Source: Bacillus sp. MUM 116 (GTDB lineage: Bacteria > Bacillota > Bacilli > Bacillales > Cytobacillaceae). From it: a stretch of 64,000 nt of DNA. A program made the position numbers and the translations under genes. The notes beneath the pieces are model-generated. The model saw only the letters and a list, made by a program, of their open reading frames with translations. It had not been told where the DNA came from and did no database searches. This document shows positions 33,493 to 43,294 of this stretch, piece after piece; the stretch's first letter is position 1; each line of letters starts with the position of its first letter. The DNA is taken from the NCBI RefSeq assembly GCF_001866655.1, contig NZ_MLYR01000029.1, positions 1-64,000 of the forward strand, given 5' to 3'.

Positions 33493-34779
33493 TTAAATCA
33501 GCATTTGATATAATGCCTTATCCTTATTCACTTCCCGATATAAAAATCCTTTTGCCTTAATCCGCTCCATTAATGGGAAGTAATCATCTTTATCCTTTAA
33601 TTCAATTCCCACGAGTGCTGGACCTGTTTCACGGTTGTTCTTTTTCGTATATTCAAAATGGCTGATGTCATCATTTGGTCCAAGAACATCCAATAAAAAC
33701 TCTCTTAATGCACCAGGACGCTGCGGAAATTGAACGATAAAGTAATGCTGCAGTCCTTCATACATCTTGGAACGCTCTTTAATTTCCTGCATTCTTCCGA
33801 TATCGTTGTTGCCGCCGCTGACAATACAAACGACTGTTTTTCCTTTAATTTGTTCTTTATAATAATCCAAAGCGGCGATAGATAAGGCACCTGTTGGTTC
33901 CACTACGATAGCATTTTCATTATATAACGAAATCAATGTGGTACAAACCTTACCTTCTGGAACCACAACAATATTTTCTACCAGATCCTTACAAATTTCA
34001 AACGTATGAGCCCCAACTGTTTTAACTGCTGCACCGTCAACAAAAGAGTCAATTTCTTTTAAAGATGTAACTTTTCCTTTTGAAAGAGATTCTTTCATTC
34101 CGGGAGCACCCATTGGTTCTACGCCAATGATCTTGGTATTTGGTGAATATTGTTTCAGATAGGTTCCAACCCCGGAGACAAGTCCGCCTCCGCCAATGGC
34201 CGCAAATAGATAATCAACTGGATCTTGGCAATCATTCAGGAGTTCGACTGCAACGGTTCCTTGACCGGCAATGACATCAAAATCATCGAACGGATGGATA
34301 AAAGTCCGATTCTCTGCCTTACAGCATTCCATTGCCTTTTCATAGGCATCATCAAAGGTATCTCCTACTAAAACAATTTCCACATCTTCCCTGCCCCAGA
34401 ATTTTACCTGGTTGACTTTTTGCTTTGGTGTTGTACTTGGCATGAAAATTTTCCCGTTAATTTTTAGTAGATGGCAGGAATAGGCTACACCTTGTGCATG
34501 GTTGCCGGCGCTTGCACAGATAATGCCATTTTGGACTTCTTCACCACTTAATTTTTTGATTCGATTATACGCTCCGCGAATTTTAAATGAGCGCACACTT
34601 TGGAGATCTTCACGTTTTAAATATACATTACACTCATATCGTTCTGATAAAATCGCATTGTATTGCAGAGGAGTTGGTTGAATCTCATCCTTTATATTGT
34701 GACTGGCAAGGATTACATCCTCCGCAGTTAAGGTTGGTTCTTGTTGTTCTACTTGTTGTTGTTCTACTTGTTGTTTCAT
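33493..34779 (-). CDS. ilvA: Threonine dehydratase IlvA
   Basis: 428-aa PLP enzyme converting threonine to 2-oxobutanoate, first step of isoleucine synthesis. PLP-lysine motif SFKIRGAYN (about 64), glycine loop AAIGGGGLVSGVG (about 190), SGGNNDIGRM; the C-terminal ACT-like regulatory domain (about 335-428) begins HYFIVQFPQRPGALREFLLDVLG. The N-terminus has a Gln/Val/Glu repeat (QQQVEQQ). An Ile-type T-box leader and a good cre-like site lie upstream, so charged tRNA-Ile and possibly CcpA control it. It stands apart from other ilv/leu genes. Confidence 0.94.
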   Translation of the reverse strand: MKQQVEQQQVEQQEPTLTAEDVILASHNIKDEIQPTPLQYNAILSERYECNVYLKREDLQSVRSFKIRGAYNRIKKLSGEEVQNGIICASAGNHAQGVAYSCHLLKINGKIFMPSTTPKQKVNQVKFWGREDVEIVLVGDTFDDAYEKAMECCKAENRTFIHPFDDFDVIAGQGTVAVELLNDCQDPVDYLFAAIGGGGLVSGVGTYLKQYSPNTKIIGVEPMGAPGMKESLSKGKVTSLKEIDSFVDGAAVKTVGAHTFEICKDLVENIVVVPEGKVCTTLISLYNENAIVVEPTGALSIAALDYYKEQIKGKTVVCIVSGGNNDIGRMQEIKERSKMYEGLQHYFIVQFPQRPGALREFLLDVLGPNDDISHFEYTKKNNRETGPALVGIELKDKDDYFPLMERIKAKGFLYREVNKDKALYQMLI

Positions 34780-34825
34780 TTCATAGTCCCTCCTAAATAA
34801 TTACACTATCAATATCAATTTAGAC

Positions 34826-35110
34826 AATAAAAAACCCGCCCCTATATATAGGGACGAGTTAGCTCGCGTTACCACCCTACTTCCGCAGCGAAAAATCTTA
34901 AACGGCTGCGGCTCTCAATGCAACGTACCATTTTATGATACGAGTTCCTATGTAACGGTGGACTTTCCGGCCTAGCTTACTTTAAATTCAGCTACGCATC
35001 TCGGAGATGATATTCAGAAATGCTTTGTTATCGGCTTCCACCTTTTGCCGACTCTCTGTAAAACAAAAACAAATCCTACTGTTCTCGTCATCGATTCATC
35101 TTAATTTTGT
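34826..35110 (-). ncRNA. T-box leader (tRNA-Ile sensing) of ilvA
   Basis: On the minus strand the leader has a long Stem I with AGAGA loop-E-like bases and a specifier loop GAATATCATC (around 35006-35015), giving an ATC (Ile) codon; then the T-box sequence AGGGTGGTAACGCGAG (34863-34878), followed by the terminator CTCGTCCCTATATATAGGGGCGGG with T-run. Uncharged tRNA-Ile is expected to favour antitermination. Boundaries approximate. Confidence 0.92.
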
Positions 35111-35116
35111 AATAAG

Positions 35117-35130
35117 GTTACCACCGTAAC
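35117..35130. promoter_or_regulatory. Palindrome at the ilvA promoter/leader start
   Basis: GTTAC CACC GTAAC, between a TTGACG -35-like box (about 35138-35143 on the minus strand) and the T-box leader. On the minus strand it includes GGTGGTAAC, a partial copy of the T-box sequence. Confidence 0.35.
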
Positions 35131-35176
35131 TCCGCTTCGTCAATATTTTTTGACTATTTTTATTATTTTGTCAAAA

Positions 35177-35190
35177 TTAAAACGCTTACA
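35177..35190 (-). promoter_or_regulatory. Candidate cre site upstream of ilvA
   Basis: Minus strand TGTAAGCGTTTTAA matches 13 of 14 positions of TGWAANCGNTNWCA. It lies about 35 bases before the -35-like box. Confidence 0.5.
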
Positions 35191-35277
35191 TTGGAAAAAG
35201 GAGATATTTCACACCCACCGCTATTATTTTTCTGCGATATACCACTCGAGGAAAACCGCTGGTAAGGATAAAGAAGT

Positions 35278-35312
35278 GTAAAAATCCTCGTACCATTTAA
35301 AGGCCGAGGTTA
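35278..35312 (-). terminator. Terminator of HD-GYP gene
   Basis: Minus strand AACCTCGG ... CGAGG stem then ATTTTTA; it overlaps the end of the coding region. Confidence 0.55.
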
Positions 35313-36265
35313 TTCTTAATGGGTGAATTAAAACTCATTTTCGGAGATTCCATTTGGTAGTCTATTTGCTGCTCCTTATTAAATAGACTCAAAAAAACCT
35401 CAGCTATCTGGGGATCAAATTGTGTCCCTTTATTTTTCTCGATTTCAGTAAGAGCGGATCTTAAATCGAGCTTCATTCGATAAACCCGCTTTGATGTCAT
35501 CGCATCGAATGTGTCAGCAACAGCCAAAATTCGAGCAATTAAAGGAATCTCATTTCCTTTTAACCCTTGGGGATAACCTTTGCCATCATAACGTTCATGA
35601 TGATATAAAACTCCTTCTAAAATTCCTGTCTCACGAAAATTGTAAACATGCTTGATCATTTCATTTCCAATCATTGGATGCTCTTTAATGATGGAATATT
35701 CCTCTTCCGTAAGCTTTCCTGGTTTCGTTAAAATATGTTCGGGGATTCCTATTTTTCCGATGTCATGTAATAAACCTGCCTTGTATATTAAATCACAATA
35801 CGTACTCGATAGCTTCATCTTTTTAGCTATCTTTAGCGAATAATTCGCGACATTCTCGGAATGTTGGGACGTATAGGTATCGCGGGAATCCAATGCTTTG
35901 GAGAGTGTGATAATCATTTCAATATGGTCCTTTTTAATCCGCTGGTTATGCTTCATTAGCCCGACCGAAATGGCCATGATTAATAAATAAGTGCCAAGTT
36001 GAACAAAAAAGGTTCCAACTCCAGGAAAATTTGGCGCGAAGGAATACCGGCAGGTGACGATGAGAGAAGTACATATTACTAGAAATAAAGGAGATTGATT
36101 AAAAAAGCCAATCCCAAGGAAAACGGTAGCTAGAACATAAAAAATATAAATACGTTCATCTTTTAAATATGTTAAGTTTAAATATGTGCTAGCTATTAAA
36201 ATAACAAGAAAGCCATAGCGGAAGTATATCGGTTTGTTTAACCAGGCTTGAATTTTTCTTTCCAT
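35297..36265 (-). CDS. HD-GYP domain membrane protein (probable c-di-GMP phosphodiesterase)
   Basis: 322-aa protein. Four to five hydrophobic segments (about 15-125) anchor it, followed by an HD-GYP domain (about 130-300) with HSENVANYS, LLHDIGKIGIP (HD pair) and HHERYDGKGYP (GYP signature). Such domains hydrolyse cyclic di-GMP. ATG 36265 (MERKIQAWLNKP) is chosen for its natural N-terminus and an AAGGGAAG box 13-14 bases away; an in-frame ATG at 36337 has no RBS. Monocistronic. Confidence 0.87.
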   Translation of the reverse strand: MERKIQAWLNKPIYFRYGFLVILIASTYLNLTYLKDERIYIFYVLATVFLGIGFFNQSPLFLVICTSLIVTCRYSFAPNFPGVGTFFVQLGTYLLIMAISVGLMKHNQRIKKDHIEMIITLSKALDSRDTYTSQHSENVANYSLKIAKKMKLSSTYCDLIYKAGLLHDIGKIGIPEHILTKPGKLTEEEYSIIKEHPMIGNEMIKHVYNFRETGILEGVLYHHERYDGKGYPQGLKGNEIPLIARILAVADTFDAMTSKRVYRMKLDLRSALTEIEKNKGTQFDPQIAEVFLSLFNKEQQIDYQMESPKMSFNSPIKNNLGL

Positions 36266-36574
36266 CGCATATAAAACTTCCCTTCTTGGAATCGAATTTA
36301 GCGTTCTGATACAAATTATTTTATCCGCTAATTTCATTGAATCACTAGTTTTTACTACTTTGATAGGATTATTTTACCATTCACTAAATTTAGCATGGGA
36401 ATTCTGTTGGTTTCTTAACAAATTTGTCGAATATTTATTAAAGATTTTTGACAATTTTAATTTTTATCTAGGCAAATTTAGATAAAAATAGTTATCGTTT
36501 TCTTCTGGTACAATTTGGTGATATACTAATCCTGAATACATAGATTATTCGGAAAGTTAAAGGAGAGAGAGAAT
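36266..36574. other. Intergenic region with AT-rich inverted repeat
   Basis: About 310 bases between divergent genes. It includes an 11-bp perfect inverted repeat ATTTTTATCTA / TAGATAAAAAT (36460-36489) about 90 bases before the gamma-carbonic-anhydrase gene and a TTGACA at 36448; it could be an operator. No gene seen apart from a possible N-terminal extension of the HD-GYP gene. Confidence 0.4.
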
Positions 36575-37090
36575 ATGAAAGTACCATTCAATGGCGTTAC
36601 ACCATCGATCAATGAATCTGTATTTGTAGCACCAGGAGCCTATTTAATTGGGGATGTTAAGATTGGCAAGGAATCAACCGTTTGGTTTAATGCTGTCTTA
36701 CGCGGGGATGAAGGTCCGATTACGATTGGAGAACAAACCAGTATCCAAGATAACACGACCATCCATTTATATGAAGGCTGTCCCGTTGAAGTTGGTAATG
36801 GAGTAACAGTAGGTCATAACGTCATTTTACACGGATGTAAGATTGGCAATCGCAGCATCATCGGGATGGGCTCCACCCTGCTCGATAACGTCGAAATTGG
36901 TGATGAATGTATTATTGGGGCAAATACCCTTCTTACAAGCGGAACCAAAATCCCACCCCGCTCCCTCGTCGTCGGCTCCCCTGGAAAAGTCGTCCGTGAA
37001 ATCACAGAAAAAGACCTGGAATTAATTCAAATGTCCATCGATGTCTACGTTCAAAAAGGACGAGATTACAAAGCAACTTTAGAGAAGTAA
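36575..37090 (+). CDS. Gamma-carbonic-anhydrase family protein (left-handed beta-helix)
   Basis: 171-aa hexapeptide-repeat protein (YrdA/YtoA/PaaY type). IHLYEG (His about 66), VGHNVILHGC (two His, about 88 and 93) provide the three zinc ligands of the gamma-carbonic-anhydrase site, one in each neighbouring subunit of a trimer. Many bacterial members lack clear CO2 hydration activity, so the true reaction is open. AAAGGAGAG precedes ATG 36575. A repeat hairpin follows. Confidence 0.9.
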   Translation: MKVPFNGVTPSINESVFVAPGAYLIGDVKIGKESTVWFNAVLRGDEGPITIGEQTSIQDNTTIHLYEGCPVEVGNGVTVGHNVILHGCKIGNRSIIGMGSTLLDNVEIGDECIIGANTLLTSGTKIPPRSLVVGSPGKVVREITEKDLELIQMSIDVYVQKGRDYKATLEK

Positions 37091-37099
37091 ATAGTTTTT

Positions 37100-37142
37100 C
37101 GACAAAAATCGAGCGATGCCAGGCACCACCCGATTTTTGTCG
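37100..37142. repeat. CAGGCACC-type hairpin repeat
   Basis: CGACAAAAATCG / CGATTTTTGTCG perfect 12-bp arms around a loop with GATGCCAGGCACCACC; between convergent genes. Confidence 0.65.
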
Positions 37143-37146
37143 TTAT

Positions 37147-37998
37147 CTATTCTATTGACCATAGCACCACGGAGGATTCCCGGTAAATTTGGTGGAGTTT
37201 TTGGACGATTGGTCCGCTTTTCCCCGGCATTTGATGACCTTCATACTCTAAGATTGGGACGATTTCTTGGATAGAGTTGGTAACGAAGATTTCGTCTGCT
37301 GTAAATACTTCTGTCGGCCGGAAGAATCCTTCTTCAACATCCATTTCCAAACCTTTAGCAGCCTGGATGATAAACTGCCGAGTGATTCCATTTAATATTC
37401 CTGTCTCAACGGCAGGAGTGTACAAGGTTTTTCCTTTTCTCCAGAAAATATTTGAAACGATTCCTTCTGCGATATGACCTTCCTCAGTTAAAAAGATGCC
37501 TTCCACATCCGGAGTGCTCCCAATCTCTCTTTTTGCCAAAATATTATTCATATAATGATGTGACTTTAAACGGGTAAGACCCTCTGGCGTATTTCGCTTT
37601 AGCTTTAACAAAACAGCTTTCTTCTCTGCCATTTCTCCCGCCTCTTGCAACGGTTTTGCAAAAATCAGCACATTTGGCTTTTGGTAGGGTTCGACCTGCA
37701 AACCAACTTCACCAACCCCGGCCGATACATTTAAACGGATATAGGCGTTCGTAAAACCATTAGCATCCAGTAAATGCTTAAGAGCATCTTTTACTTCTTC
37801 CCTTGTAAACCGTTTCTGAATATTTAATACTTCAAGCCCCATGTTAAGGCGTTCAAGATGATTATCCAATAAAAAGGGATGTCCATCATAAATCCGAAAC
37901 GTTTCAAAAAGTCCCATCCCGTATAAATAGCCATGATCAAATGGCGAAATCACTGCAGCTTCTTTATTAACAATTTCTCCGTTAACATAAATAAACAT
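37147..37998 (-). CDS. pabC: Aminodeoxychorismate lyase PabC
   Basis: 283-aa class IV PLP aminotransferase-fold enzyme that releases pyruvate from 4-amino-4-deoxychorismate to give p-aminobenzoate for folate. Seen: MFIYVNGEIVNKEAAVISPFDHGYLYGMGLFETFRIYDG at the start, LKSHHYMNNILAKREI (PLP-Lys about 155), EGIVSNIFWRKG, TGILNGITRQFI. The family overlaps branched-chain and D-amino-acid aminotransferases, but the position after pabA and pabB decides for PabC. Confidence 0.9.
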   Translation of the reverse strand: MFIYVNGEIVNKEAAVISPFDHGYLYGMGLFETFRIYDGHPFLLDNHLERLNMGLEVLNIQKRFTREEVKDALKHLLDANGFTNAYIRLNVSAGVGEVGLQVEPYQKPNVLIFAKPLQEAGEMAEKKAVLLKLKRNTPEGLTRLKSHHYMNNILAKREIGSTPDVEGIFLTEEGHIAEGIVSNIFWRKGKTLYTPAVETGILNGITRQFIIQAAKGLEMDVEEGFFRPTEVFTADEIFVTNSIQEIVPILEYEGHQMPGKSGPIVQKLHQIYRESSVVLWSIE

Positions 37999-38002
37999 AA
38001 GC

Positions 38003-38596
38003 TTAGACTCTTACCGCTTCCGTGACTTTCTCATAATGACGGACGAAATTTCGCAACAAATCCTTCCCAGCAGTCGTCATAATCGATTCCGGATGAAACT
38101 GAACTCCTTCAATAGAAAATTCCTTGTGTCGAATCGCCATGATTTCTCCTTCTAGAGTCCAGGCAGAAACCTCAAAGCAATCGGGTAAGCTTTCTTTTCG
38201 AACAATCAGCGAATGATAGCGAGTCGCAGGGAAAGGGTTAGGTAAGTCTGCAAAAATCGTATTTCCATCATGAAAAATCTCCGAAGTCTTCCCATGCATC
38301 AGACGCTCGGCTTGAACTACCTCCCCGCCAAATACTTGGGCAATCGACTGATGTCCAAGACAAACACCAAATATCGGAATCTTTCCTGCAAAGGTTTTAA
38401 TTGCCTCAAGACTAATTCCGGCTTCATTCGGGCTGCATGGACCTGGAGATACCATTAAAAATTTCGGACTCAGCTTGGAAATTTCCTCATTCGTGGTTTC
38501 ATCATTTCGTTTAACAATCAATTCTTCGCCTAATTCCCCTAAATATTGCACTAAATTAAAGGTAAAAGAATCGTAATTATCAATCATGAAGATCAT
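38003..38596 (-). CDS. pabA: Aminodeoxychorismate/anthranilate synthase glutamine amidotransferase PabA
   Basis: 197-aa class I glutamine amidotransferase subunit that supplies ammonia to PabB. Motifs: [34 protein letters not shown], nucleophile Cys in [16 protein letters not shown] (about 79), and [10 protein letters not shown] with His/Glu of the triad. ATG 38596 overlaps the pabB stop as ATGA, giving coupling. It may also serve TrpE (as TrpG), as in B. subtilis. Confidence 0.92.
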   Translation of the reverse strand: MIFMIDNYDSFTFNLVQYLGELGEELIVKRNDETTNEEISKLSPKFLMVSPGPCSPNEAGISLEAIKTFAGKIPIFGVCLGHQSIAQVFGGEVVQAERLMHGKTSEIFHDGNTIFADLPNPFPATRYHSLIVRKESLPDCFEVSAWTLEGEIMAIRHKEFSIEGVQFHPESIMTTAGKDLLRNFVRHYEKVTEAVRV

Positions 38597-39999
38597 CGCT
38601 GTTCCCCTTTTCCTTCTGCCATTTCTTTTGCGCCCCACAGCGCTGCCGCTTTTTTCAAGGACTCTTTGTACTCATGCTTAGGGTTGGAATCGATGACAAT
38701 CCCTGCACCGGCTTGTACATGTGCCATTCTGTCTTTGACCAGCATGGTCCGAATCACAATATTTAATTCCATATCTCCACTGAAATCAATCCATCCAAGT
38801 GAACCTGTATAAATTCCCCGTTGGACGGGTTCAAGCTCTTCGATAATTTCCATCGTGCGGACTTTAGGTGCTCCGGTAATCGTTCCACCCGGAAAAGCTG
38901 CATCAATGACATCAATGCAATCTTTCCCATCAGCTAATTGTCCTTGAACATTTGAAACGATATGCATTACATGGGAGTATTTTTCAATCACCATAAATTC
39001 ATTTACTTCAACTGTCCCGTACGCACATACCCGGCCAAGGTCATTTCGTTCCAAATCAACAAGCATGACATGCTCCGCCCGTTCTTTTTCATTCTCAATT
39101 AACTCGTTGGCAAGTTCTTGGTCTTCCACCTCATTTTTCCCTCTTGATCGGGTTCCGGCGATTGGCCGTGTGCTTACTTCACTGCCTTTCTTTTTTACCA
39201 AAAGTTCAGGAGACCCGCTTACTATTTGAAACTCAGATGTGTGGAAATAGCCCATGTATGGGGAAGGATTTAGCCCCCGCAATTGTTCATAGACTTTCAT
39301 TGCTTCTACCTCAATCGGTTTTGATTGCCGAACCGACAGATTGACTTGGAATACATCACCCTGGGCGATGTATTGTTGAACTTTTTTTACAGCATCAATA
39401 AATTGCTGTTCATTCATTGATACTTCTAGTGAATCCTTAGGGGTATGGAACGTTTCAGGTAATTTAATAGGCGGAATTTTTTCAAGCCAGCGGTTTTCCC
39501 ATGTAGCAGCTCTTTCTTCCACAGATTCCCCTGTTTCATGCAAAAATAATAACCATAACTCATTGGTAATATGATCAAACACAAACCATTCTTTAAAAAC
39601 GAAAAAATAGATTTCCGGCAATTGGAGGTCATCTTTTGCCAGTCCGGGTAATTTTTCGATATAACGACCATAGTCATAGCTTATGTATCCGATTGCTCCG
39701 CCTTGGAAATCAGGTAATTCTGCTAGTTTTTCAACTTGATATTGCCCCATCCATTCCTTTAATAAATGAAGAGGATTTCCTTCTAAAATTTCTTTATGAT
39801 GGCCATCGTCAATGGAAAGTTGATTGTTTTTCCCTGTAATAATCTTCTCGGGATTGAATCCGGCTATACTATAGCGGCCGCCCCTGCCGCTTTCGAGCAG
39901 GACATGATGGCTATAAATTTCTGAAATTTCACGATATTTTTTAAAAAATGCTTCTTTTGAAAAAGGAATTTTTTTGCTGTATAAATGAAGCTGAACCAA
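38593..39999 (-). CDS. pabB: Aminodeoxychorismate synthase component I PabB
   Basis: 468-aa chorismate-binding enzyme that aminates chorismate at C4. The C-terminal catalytic domain (about 200-455) has [69 protein letters not shown] and [19 protein letters not shown] rather than the TrpE-type PYAGT-like variants, and the pabA-pabC neighbours, support PabB. First gene of the operon; no TRAP or T-box signals were noticed upstream. Confidence 0.91.
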   Translation of the reverse strand: MVQLHLYSKKIPFSKEAFFKKYREISEIYSHHVLLESGRGGRYSIAGFNPEKIITGKNNQLSIDDGHHKEILEGNPLHLLKEWMGQYQVEKLAELPDFQGGAIGYISYDYGRYIEKLPGLAKDDLQLPEIYFFVFKEWFVFDHITNELWLLFLHETGESVEERAATWENRWLEKIPPIKLPETFHTPKDSLEVSMNEQQFIDAVKKVQQYIAQGDVFQVNLSVRQSKPIEVEAMKVYEQLRGLNPSPYMGYFHTSEFQIVSGSPELLVKKKGSEVSTRPIAGTRSRGKNEVEDQELANELIENEKERAEHVMLVDLERNDLGRVCAYGTVEVNEFMVIEKYSHVMHIVSNVQGQLADGKDCIDVIDAAFPGGTITGAPKVRTMEIIEELEPVQRGIYTGSLGWIDFSGDMELNIVIRTMLVKDRMAHVQAGAGIVIDSNPKHEYKESLKKAAALWGAKEMAEGKGEQR

Positions 40000-40084
40000 A
40001 GAATGTCACTCCTATACGATTAGTCTTTTTCATCATACATGATGGCGGAGTGGTTTTCATAGGATAATTTTAATTTTAGACAAA

Positions 40085-40115
40085 ACAAAAAGACTGAGCC
40101 CGGGTAGCACAGTCT
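40085..40115 (-). terminator. Terminator of flavin reductase gene
   Basis: Minus strand AGACTGTG / CTCAGTCT hairpin then TTTTTGTTTT. Confidence 0.65.
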
Positions 40116-40158
40116 AATTCAATTATCAGTTTACATAATACGATTATAGAAATCTTCT

Positions 40159-40626
40159 TTAATCCAAATTTTTTAATTCTCGATACTTACCTTTGAAGTA
40201 AATAATTGGTTCTCCATCCCTCACCTTTATATCCTGTACCTCCCCAATAAACAATATATGATCCCCTGCCTCCACTTCATTAGATACAGTACAAACCACA
40301 TTGGCCAAGGCGTTTTGAATCACAGGTAATTCACCAAAACGCTCAAATCGATAAGATTCCTCATCCTTTTTTTGACCGGCAAATCTCATTGATTCTTCCT
40401 GTTGTTCTACGGATAAAAAACTAACTGCAAATCTTTTCGCCTCTTGGAGGAATCCCAACATTTTAGCCCTTTTATCAATTGAGATAAGTAAAAGCTTTGG
40501 CTTCAAAGACACTGAAACAAAGGCATTGGCTGTCATTCCATGAGCACCACCCTCTACCTCAGTTGTAATAACGGTGATTCCCGTTGCAAAATTTCCCATG
40601 ACATTTCGAAAAAAACGGTCATCCAT
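40159..40626 (-). CDS. Flavin reductase-domain protein
   Basis: 155-aa FMN-binding split-barrel protein of the flavin reductase family (HpaC/DIM6-NTAB type): RNVMGNFATGITVITTE, GMTANAFVSVSLKPKLLLISIDKRAKML, FAVSFLSVEQ and GDHILFIGEVQDIKVRDGEPIIYFKGKYREL. It probably supplies reduced FMN/FAD to a partner oxygenase, none of which is adjacent. ATG 40626 follows GGAGGGTGTTTGG. Three 21-bp-spaced direct repeats lie 83-136 bases upstream. Confidence 0.86.
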   Translation of the reverse strand: MDDRFFRNVMGNFATGITVITTEVEGGAHGMTANAFVSVSLKPKLLLISIDKRAKMLGFLQEAKRFAVSFLSVEQQEESMRFAGQKKDEESYRFERFGELPVIQNALANVVCTVSNEVEAGDHILFIGEVQDIKVRDGEPIIYFKGKYRELKNLD

Positions 40627-40708
40627 CCAAACACCCTCCTGATATAAGCGTAATATTAATATATTATGGTTGATTTTTGAGTGTAATGACATTTCGCAAA
40701 GGTCTATG

Positions 40709-40762
40709 AAGTGGAAAGTAAAATACTCCAAGTGGAAAGTATTTTACTTAAACTGGAAAGTA
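40709..40762. promoter_or_regulatory. Three AAGTGGAAAGTA direct repeats at 21-bp spacing
   Basis: AAGTGGAAAGTA at 40709 and 40730 and AACTGGAAAGTA at 40751, exactly two helical turns apart, on the upstream side of the flavin reductase gene. Overlapping them, AGTAAAATACT (40717-40727) and AGTATTTTACT (40738-40748) are a perfect 11-bp inverted repeat. The array looks like a multimeric regulator site. Confidence 0.5.
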
Positions 40763-40780
40763 ATCCTTGGACCTCAAGCA

Positions 40781-40812
40781 AAAAAAAACGCCAGGCATAA
40801 AAGCCTAGCGTT
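40781..40812 (-). terminator. ansB terminator
   Basis: AACGCCAGGC / GCCTAGCGTT hairpin (one mismatch), minus-strand T9 run. Confidence 0.86.
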
Positions 40813-40825
40813 ACTAATAATTCTA

Positions 40826-42259
40826 TTAATCTTTCTCCAATAACGCATTTCCGGCAATCCCCGGATGTGTCATTTCATATGGATCTAGAATCAAGTCAAG
40901 TTCTTCTTCTGTCAAAACATCATATTTTAAGCAAAGGTCACGTACAGATGCGCCAGTTAAAATCGCTTCTCTGGCAATTCGTGCAGCAGTCTCATAGCCA
41001 AGATGTGGATTGACTGCAGTGATAACGCCTACACTCTTTTCCACATACTCTTTTAATCTAGCTTCATTAGCGGTAATACCTTTTAAACAATGCTCTGTGA
41101 ATACACCAAAAGCATTATTCATAATACTAATAGATTGAAGTAGATTGAATACAAGGACTGGTTCCATAACGTTCAATTCTAACTGCCCAGCCTCTGATGC
41201 CAAGCAAATCGTATGGTCATTTCCGATAACCTGGAAAGCAACCTGATTAATGACCTCAGCCATGACAGGGTTGACTTTTCCTGGCATAATGGAAGATCCT
41301 GGCTGACGTGCTGGTAAGGAAATCTCTCCCAATCCCGCACGCGGTCCTGAAGCCATTAAACGAAGGTCATTGGCGATTTTCGACATATTCATCATGCAAA
41401 CCTTCAATGCTGCAGATACTTCTGTGTAAGCATCCGTATTTTGAGTTGCATCCACTAAATGTTCTGCACCGACTACAGGTAAACCGCTGATATCGGCAAG
41501 ATGTTTTACAACAAACTCAATATATCTAGGATCCGCATTTAAGCCTGTCCCAACGGCGGTTGCCCCCATGTTTAATTCATATAAATGTTGACGGGATTGC
41601 TTAATCCGTTTAATATCACGATCAAGTACTCGTGCATACGCTTCAAATTCCTGGCCGAGGCGAATCGGAACAGCATCCTGAAGATGGGTCCGCCCCATTT
41701 TGATCACATGAGCAAACTCCCCGGCTTTTTCCATGAACACACCATGCATGATTTCCATGGTTCCAAGTAATTTTTCAAGAAGATTCAATACCGAAATATG
41801 AATCGCAGTTGGAAAAGAATCATTGGTTGATTGTGACATGTTCACATGTGAATTAGGACTGCAGTGATAATAATCTCCCTTTTCATGGCCTAGTATTTCA
41901 ATTGCCCGGTTGGCAATGACTTCATTTACGTTCATGTTGATGGAAGTACCGGCACCGCCTTGAATTGGATCAACAATGATCTGGTCATGCCATTTCCCTT
42001 CAATCATTTCATCAGCGGCCTTCACAATCGCTTCACCAATTCCGGAATATAGTCGGTGAACATCCATGTTTGCCATCGCAGCAGCCTTTTTCACCATGGC
42101 CATTGCTTTAATCAATTCCTCATGAATTCGATACCCTGTAATTGGGAAGTTTTCAACCGCCCGGAGAGTCTGAACGCCATAATAGGCATCAACAGGAACT
42201 TCCTTTTCCCCTAAAAAATCTTTCTCCACCCGCATGTTTACATTATTGGTCAACATCAT
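40826..42259 (-). CDS. ansB: Aspartate ammonia-lyase
   Basis: 477-aa fumarase/aspartase superfamily enzyme converting aspartate to fumarate and ammonia. Signature GSSIMPGKVNPV (about 325, flexible catalytic loop), GAGTSINMNVNEVIANRA, SPNSHVNMSQSTNDSFPTA and GRTHLQDAVPIRLGQEF support aspartase. It follows ansA in the same operon (31-base gap), as in B. subtilis ansAB, and presumably responds to AnsR and asparagine/aspartate. Confidence 0.94.
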   Translation of the reverse strand: MMLTNNVNMRVEKDFLGEKEVPVDAYYGVQTLRAVENFPITGYRIHEELIKAMAMVKKAAAMANMDVHRLYSGIGEAIVKAADEMIEGKWHDQIIVDPIQGGAGTSINMNVNEVIANRAIEILGHEKGDYYHCSPNSHVNMSQSTNDSFPTAIHISVLNLLEKLLGTMEIMHGVFMEKAGEFAHVIKMGRTHLQDAVPIRLGQEFEAYARVLDRDIKRIKQSRQHLYELNMGATAVGTGLNADPRYIEFVVKHLADISGLPVVGAEHLVDATQNTDAYTEVSAALKVCMMNMSKIANDLRLMASGPRAGLGEISLPARQPGSSIMPGKVNPVMAEVINQVAFQVIGNDHTICLASEAGQLELNVMEPVLVFNLLQSISIMNNAFGVFTEHCLKGITANEARLKEYVEKSVGVITAVNPHLGYETAARIAREAILTGASVRDLCLKYDVLTEEELDLILDPYEMTHPGIAGNALLEKD

Positions 42260-42289
42260 TATCGCCTCTTTGTTTTTAGTAAAAATCTA

Positions 42290-43294
42290 CTACTCTTCTT
42301 TTTCGCCTTTGATGGATAAATCACCTGCTATCGGTGTCTCAAAAATGTCCTTGATTTCATTAATAGATGATTTTTGTCCAAGTGCCCACATGAGCTTCGG
42401 CACTATTGCCTCGGTATTCATATCGCCTGATAAAATGACTTCATGCTGGGCTACCTTTCGGCCGACTTCATATAATAGTAAATCTTCACCTTCTTCCAAG
42501 CATTGTGTCGTAATGACAACGGCAATCCCTGCTTCTGTTAGTTCTTTAATTTTCACAAGAAGGTTGCGCCCTTCAAACGGCAGGCCGCCGTTTCCAAAAC
42601 TCTCAATAATTATACCTTTGTATAGTCTTTTTAGGCAATCAAACACTTCTGGTTTTGTCCCTGGGTATAATTTCATTAAAAAAACATCGGTGTTGATATT
42701 AGGATTCAATGCAAGTCCTGCGCCGGATGGTACAGGTTTCCACTGATATTTTACTTCTTTTTCAATTATATAGGCTAAGTACGGAGAATTCACACTTTCA
42801 AATGCATCATAACTCTTCGTGCGCATTTTTACTGCTCTTGTTCCAATGATGACTCGCCCATCAAAAACGATAAACACGCCGCCAATATCCTCTGTTGCAA
42901 ATCTTAGGGCATCGGCCACATTTTTTTTCGCATCGGTCTTTTTAAAGCTAATCGGGACCTGGGATCCTGTTAAAACGACCGGCTTGCGAAGTCCCTGCAG
43001 CATGTAAGAAAGAGCGGCAGAAGTATAGGCTAGCGTATCCGTTCCATGTGTAATCACAAAGCCGTCGTAGTTTTCATATTGTTCGTATATAGCTTGAGCA
43101 ATTTTAACCCAATGCTCCGGCTGCATATTTGTACTATCAATGTTCATAAGAATCTTACATTCGATGTTGATGTTACCGGCCGATTTTGGAAAAAAATGCA
43201 GTAATTCTTCGGCAGATAATCCGGGAACAAGTCCTTCATTCCCTTCCACAGAAGCAATCGTGCCACCTGTTGCCAATATTAAAATTTTCTTCAA
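42290..43294 (-). CDS. ansA: L-asparaginase
   Basis: 334-aa type I asparaginase hydrolysing asparagine to aspartate. [13 protein letters not shown] (nucleophile Thr about 12), [18 protein letters not shown] (second Thr/Asp, about 87) and VLTGSQVPI are the active-site segments. No signal peptide, so cytoplasmic. First gene of ansAB; the regulator gene ansR is divergent, 187 bases away. Confidence 0.94.
   Translation of the reverse strand: MKKILILATGGTIASVEGNEGLVPGLSAEELLHFFPKSAGNINIECKILMNIDSTNMQPEHWVKIAQAIYEQYENYDGFVITHGTDTLAYTSAALSYMLQGLRKPVVLTGSQVPISFKKTDAKKNVADALRFATEDIGGVFIVFDGRVIIGTRAVKMRTKSYDAFESVNSPYLAYIIEKEVKYQWKPVPSGAGLALNPNINTDVFLMKLYPGTKPEVFDCLKRLYKGIIIESFGNGGLPFEGRNLLVKIKELTEAGIAVVITTQCLEEGEDLLLYEVGRKVAQHEVILSGDMNTEAIVPKLMWALGQKSSINEIKDIFETPIAGDLSIKGEKEE

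Noticed and set aside
38003-38596. trpG rather than pabA
   Set aside because: Lies between pabB and pabC with ATGA overlap; no trp genes nearby, although dual use is possible.
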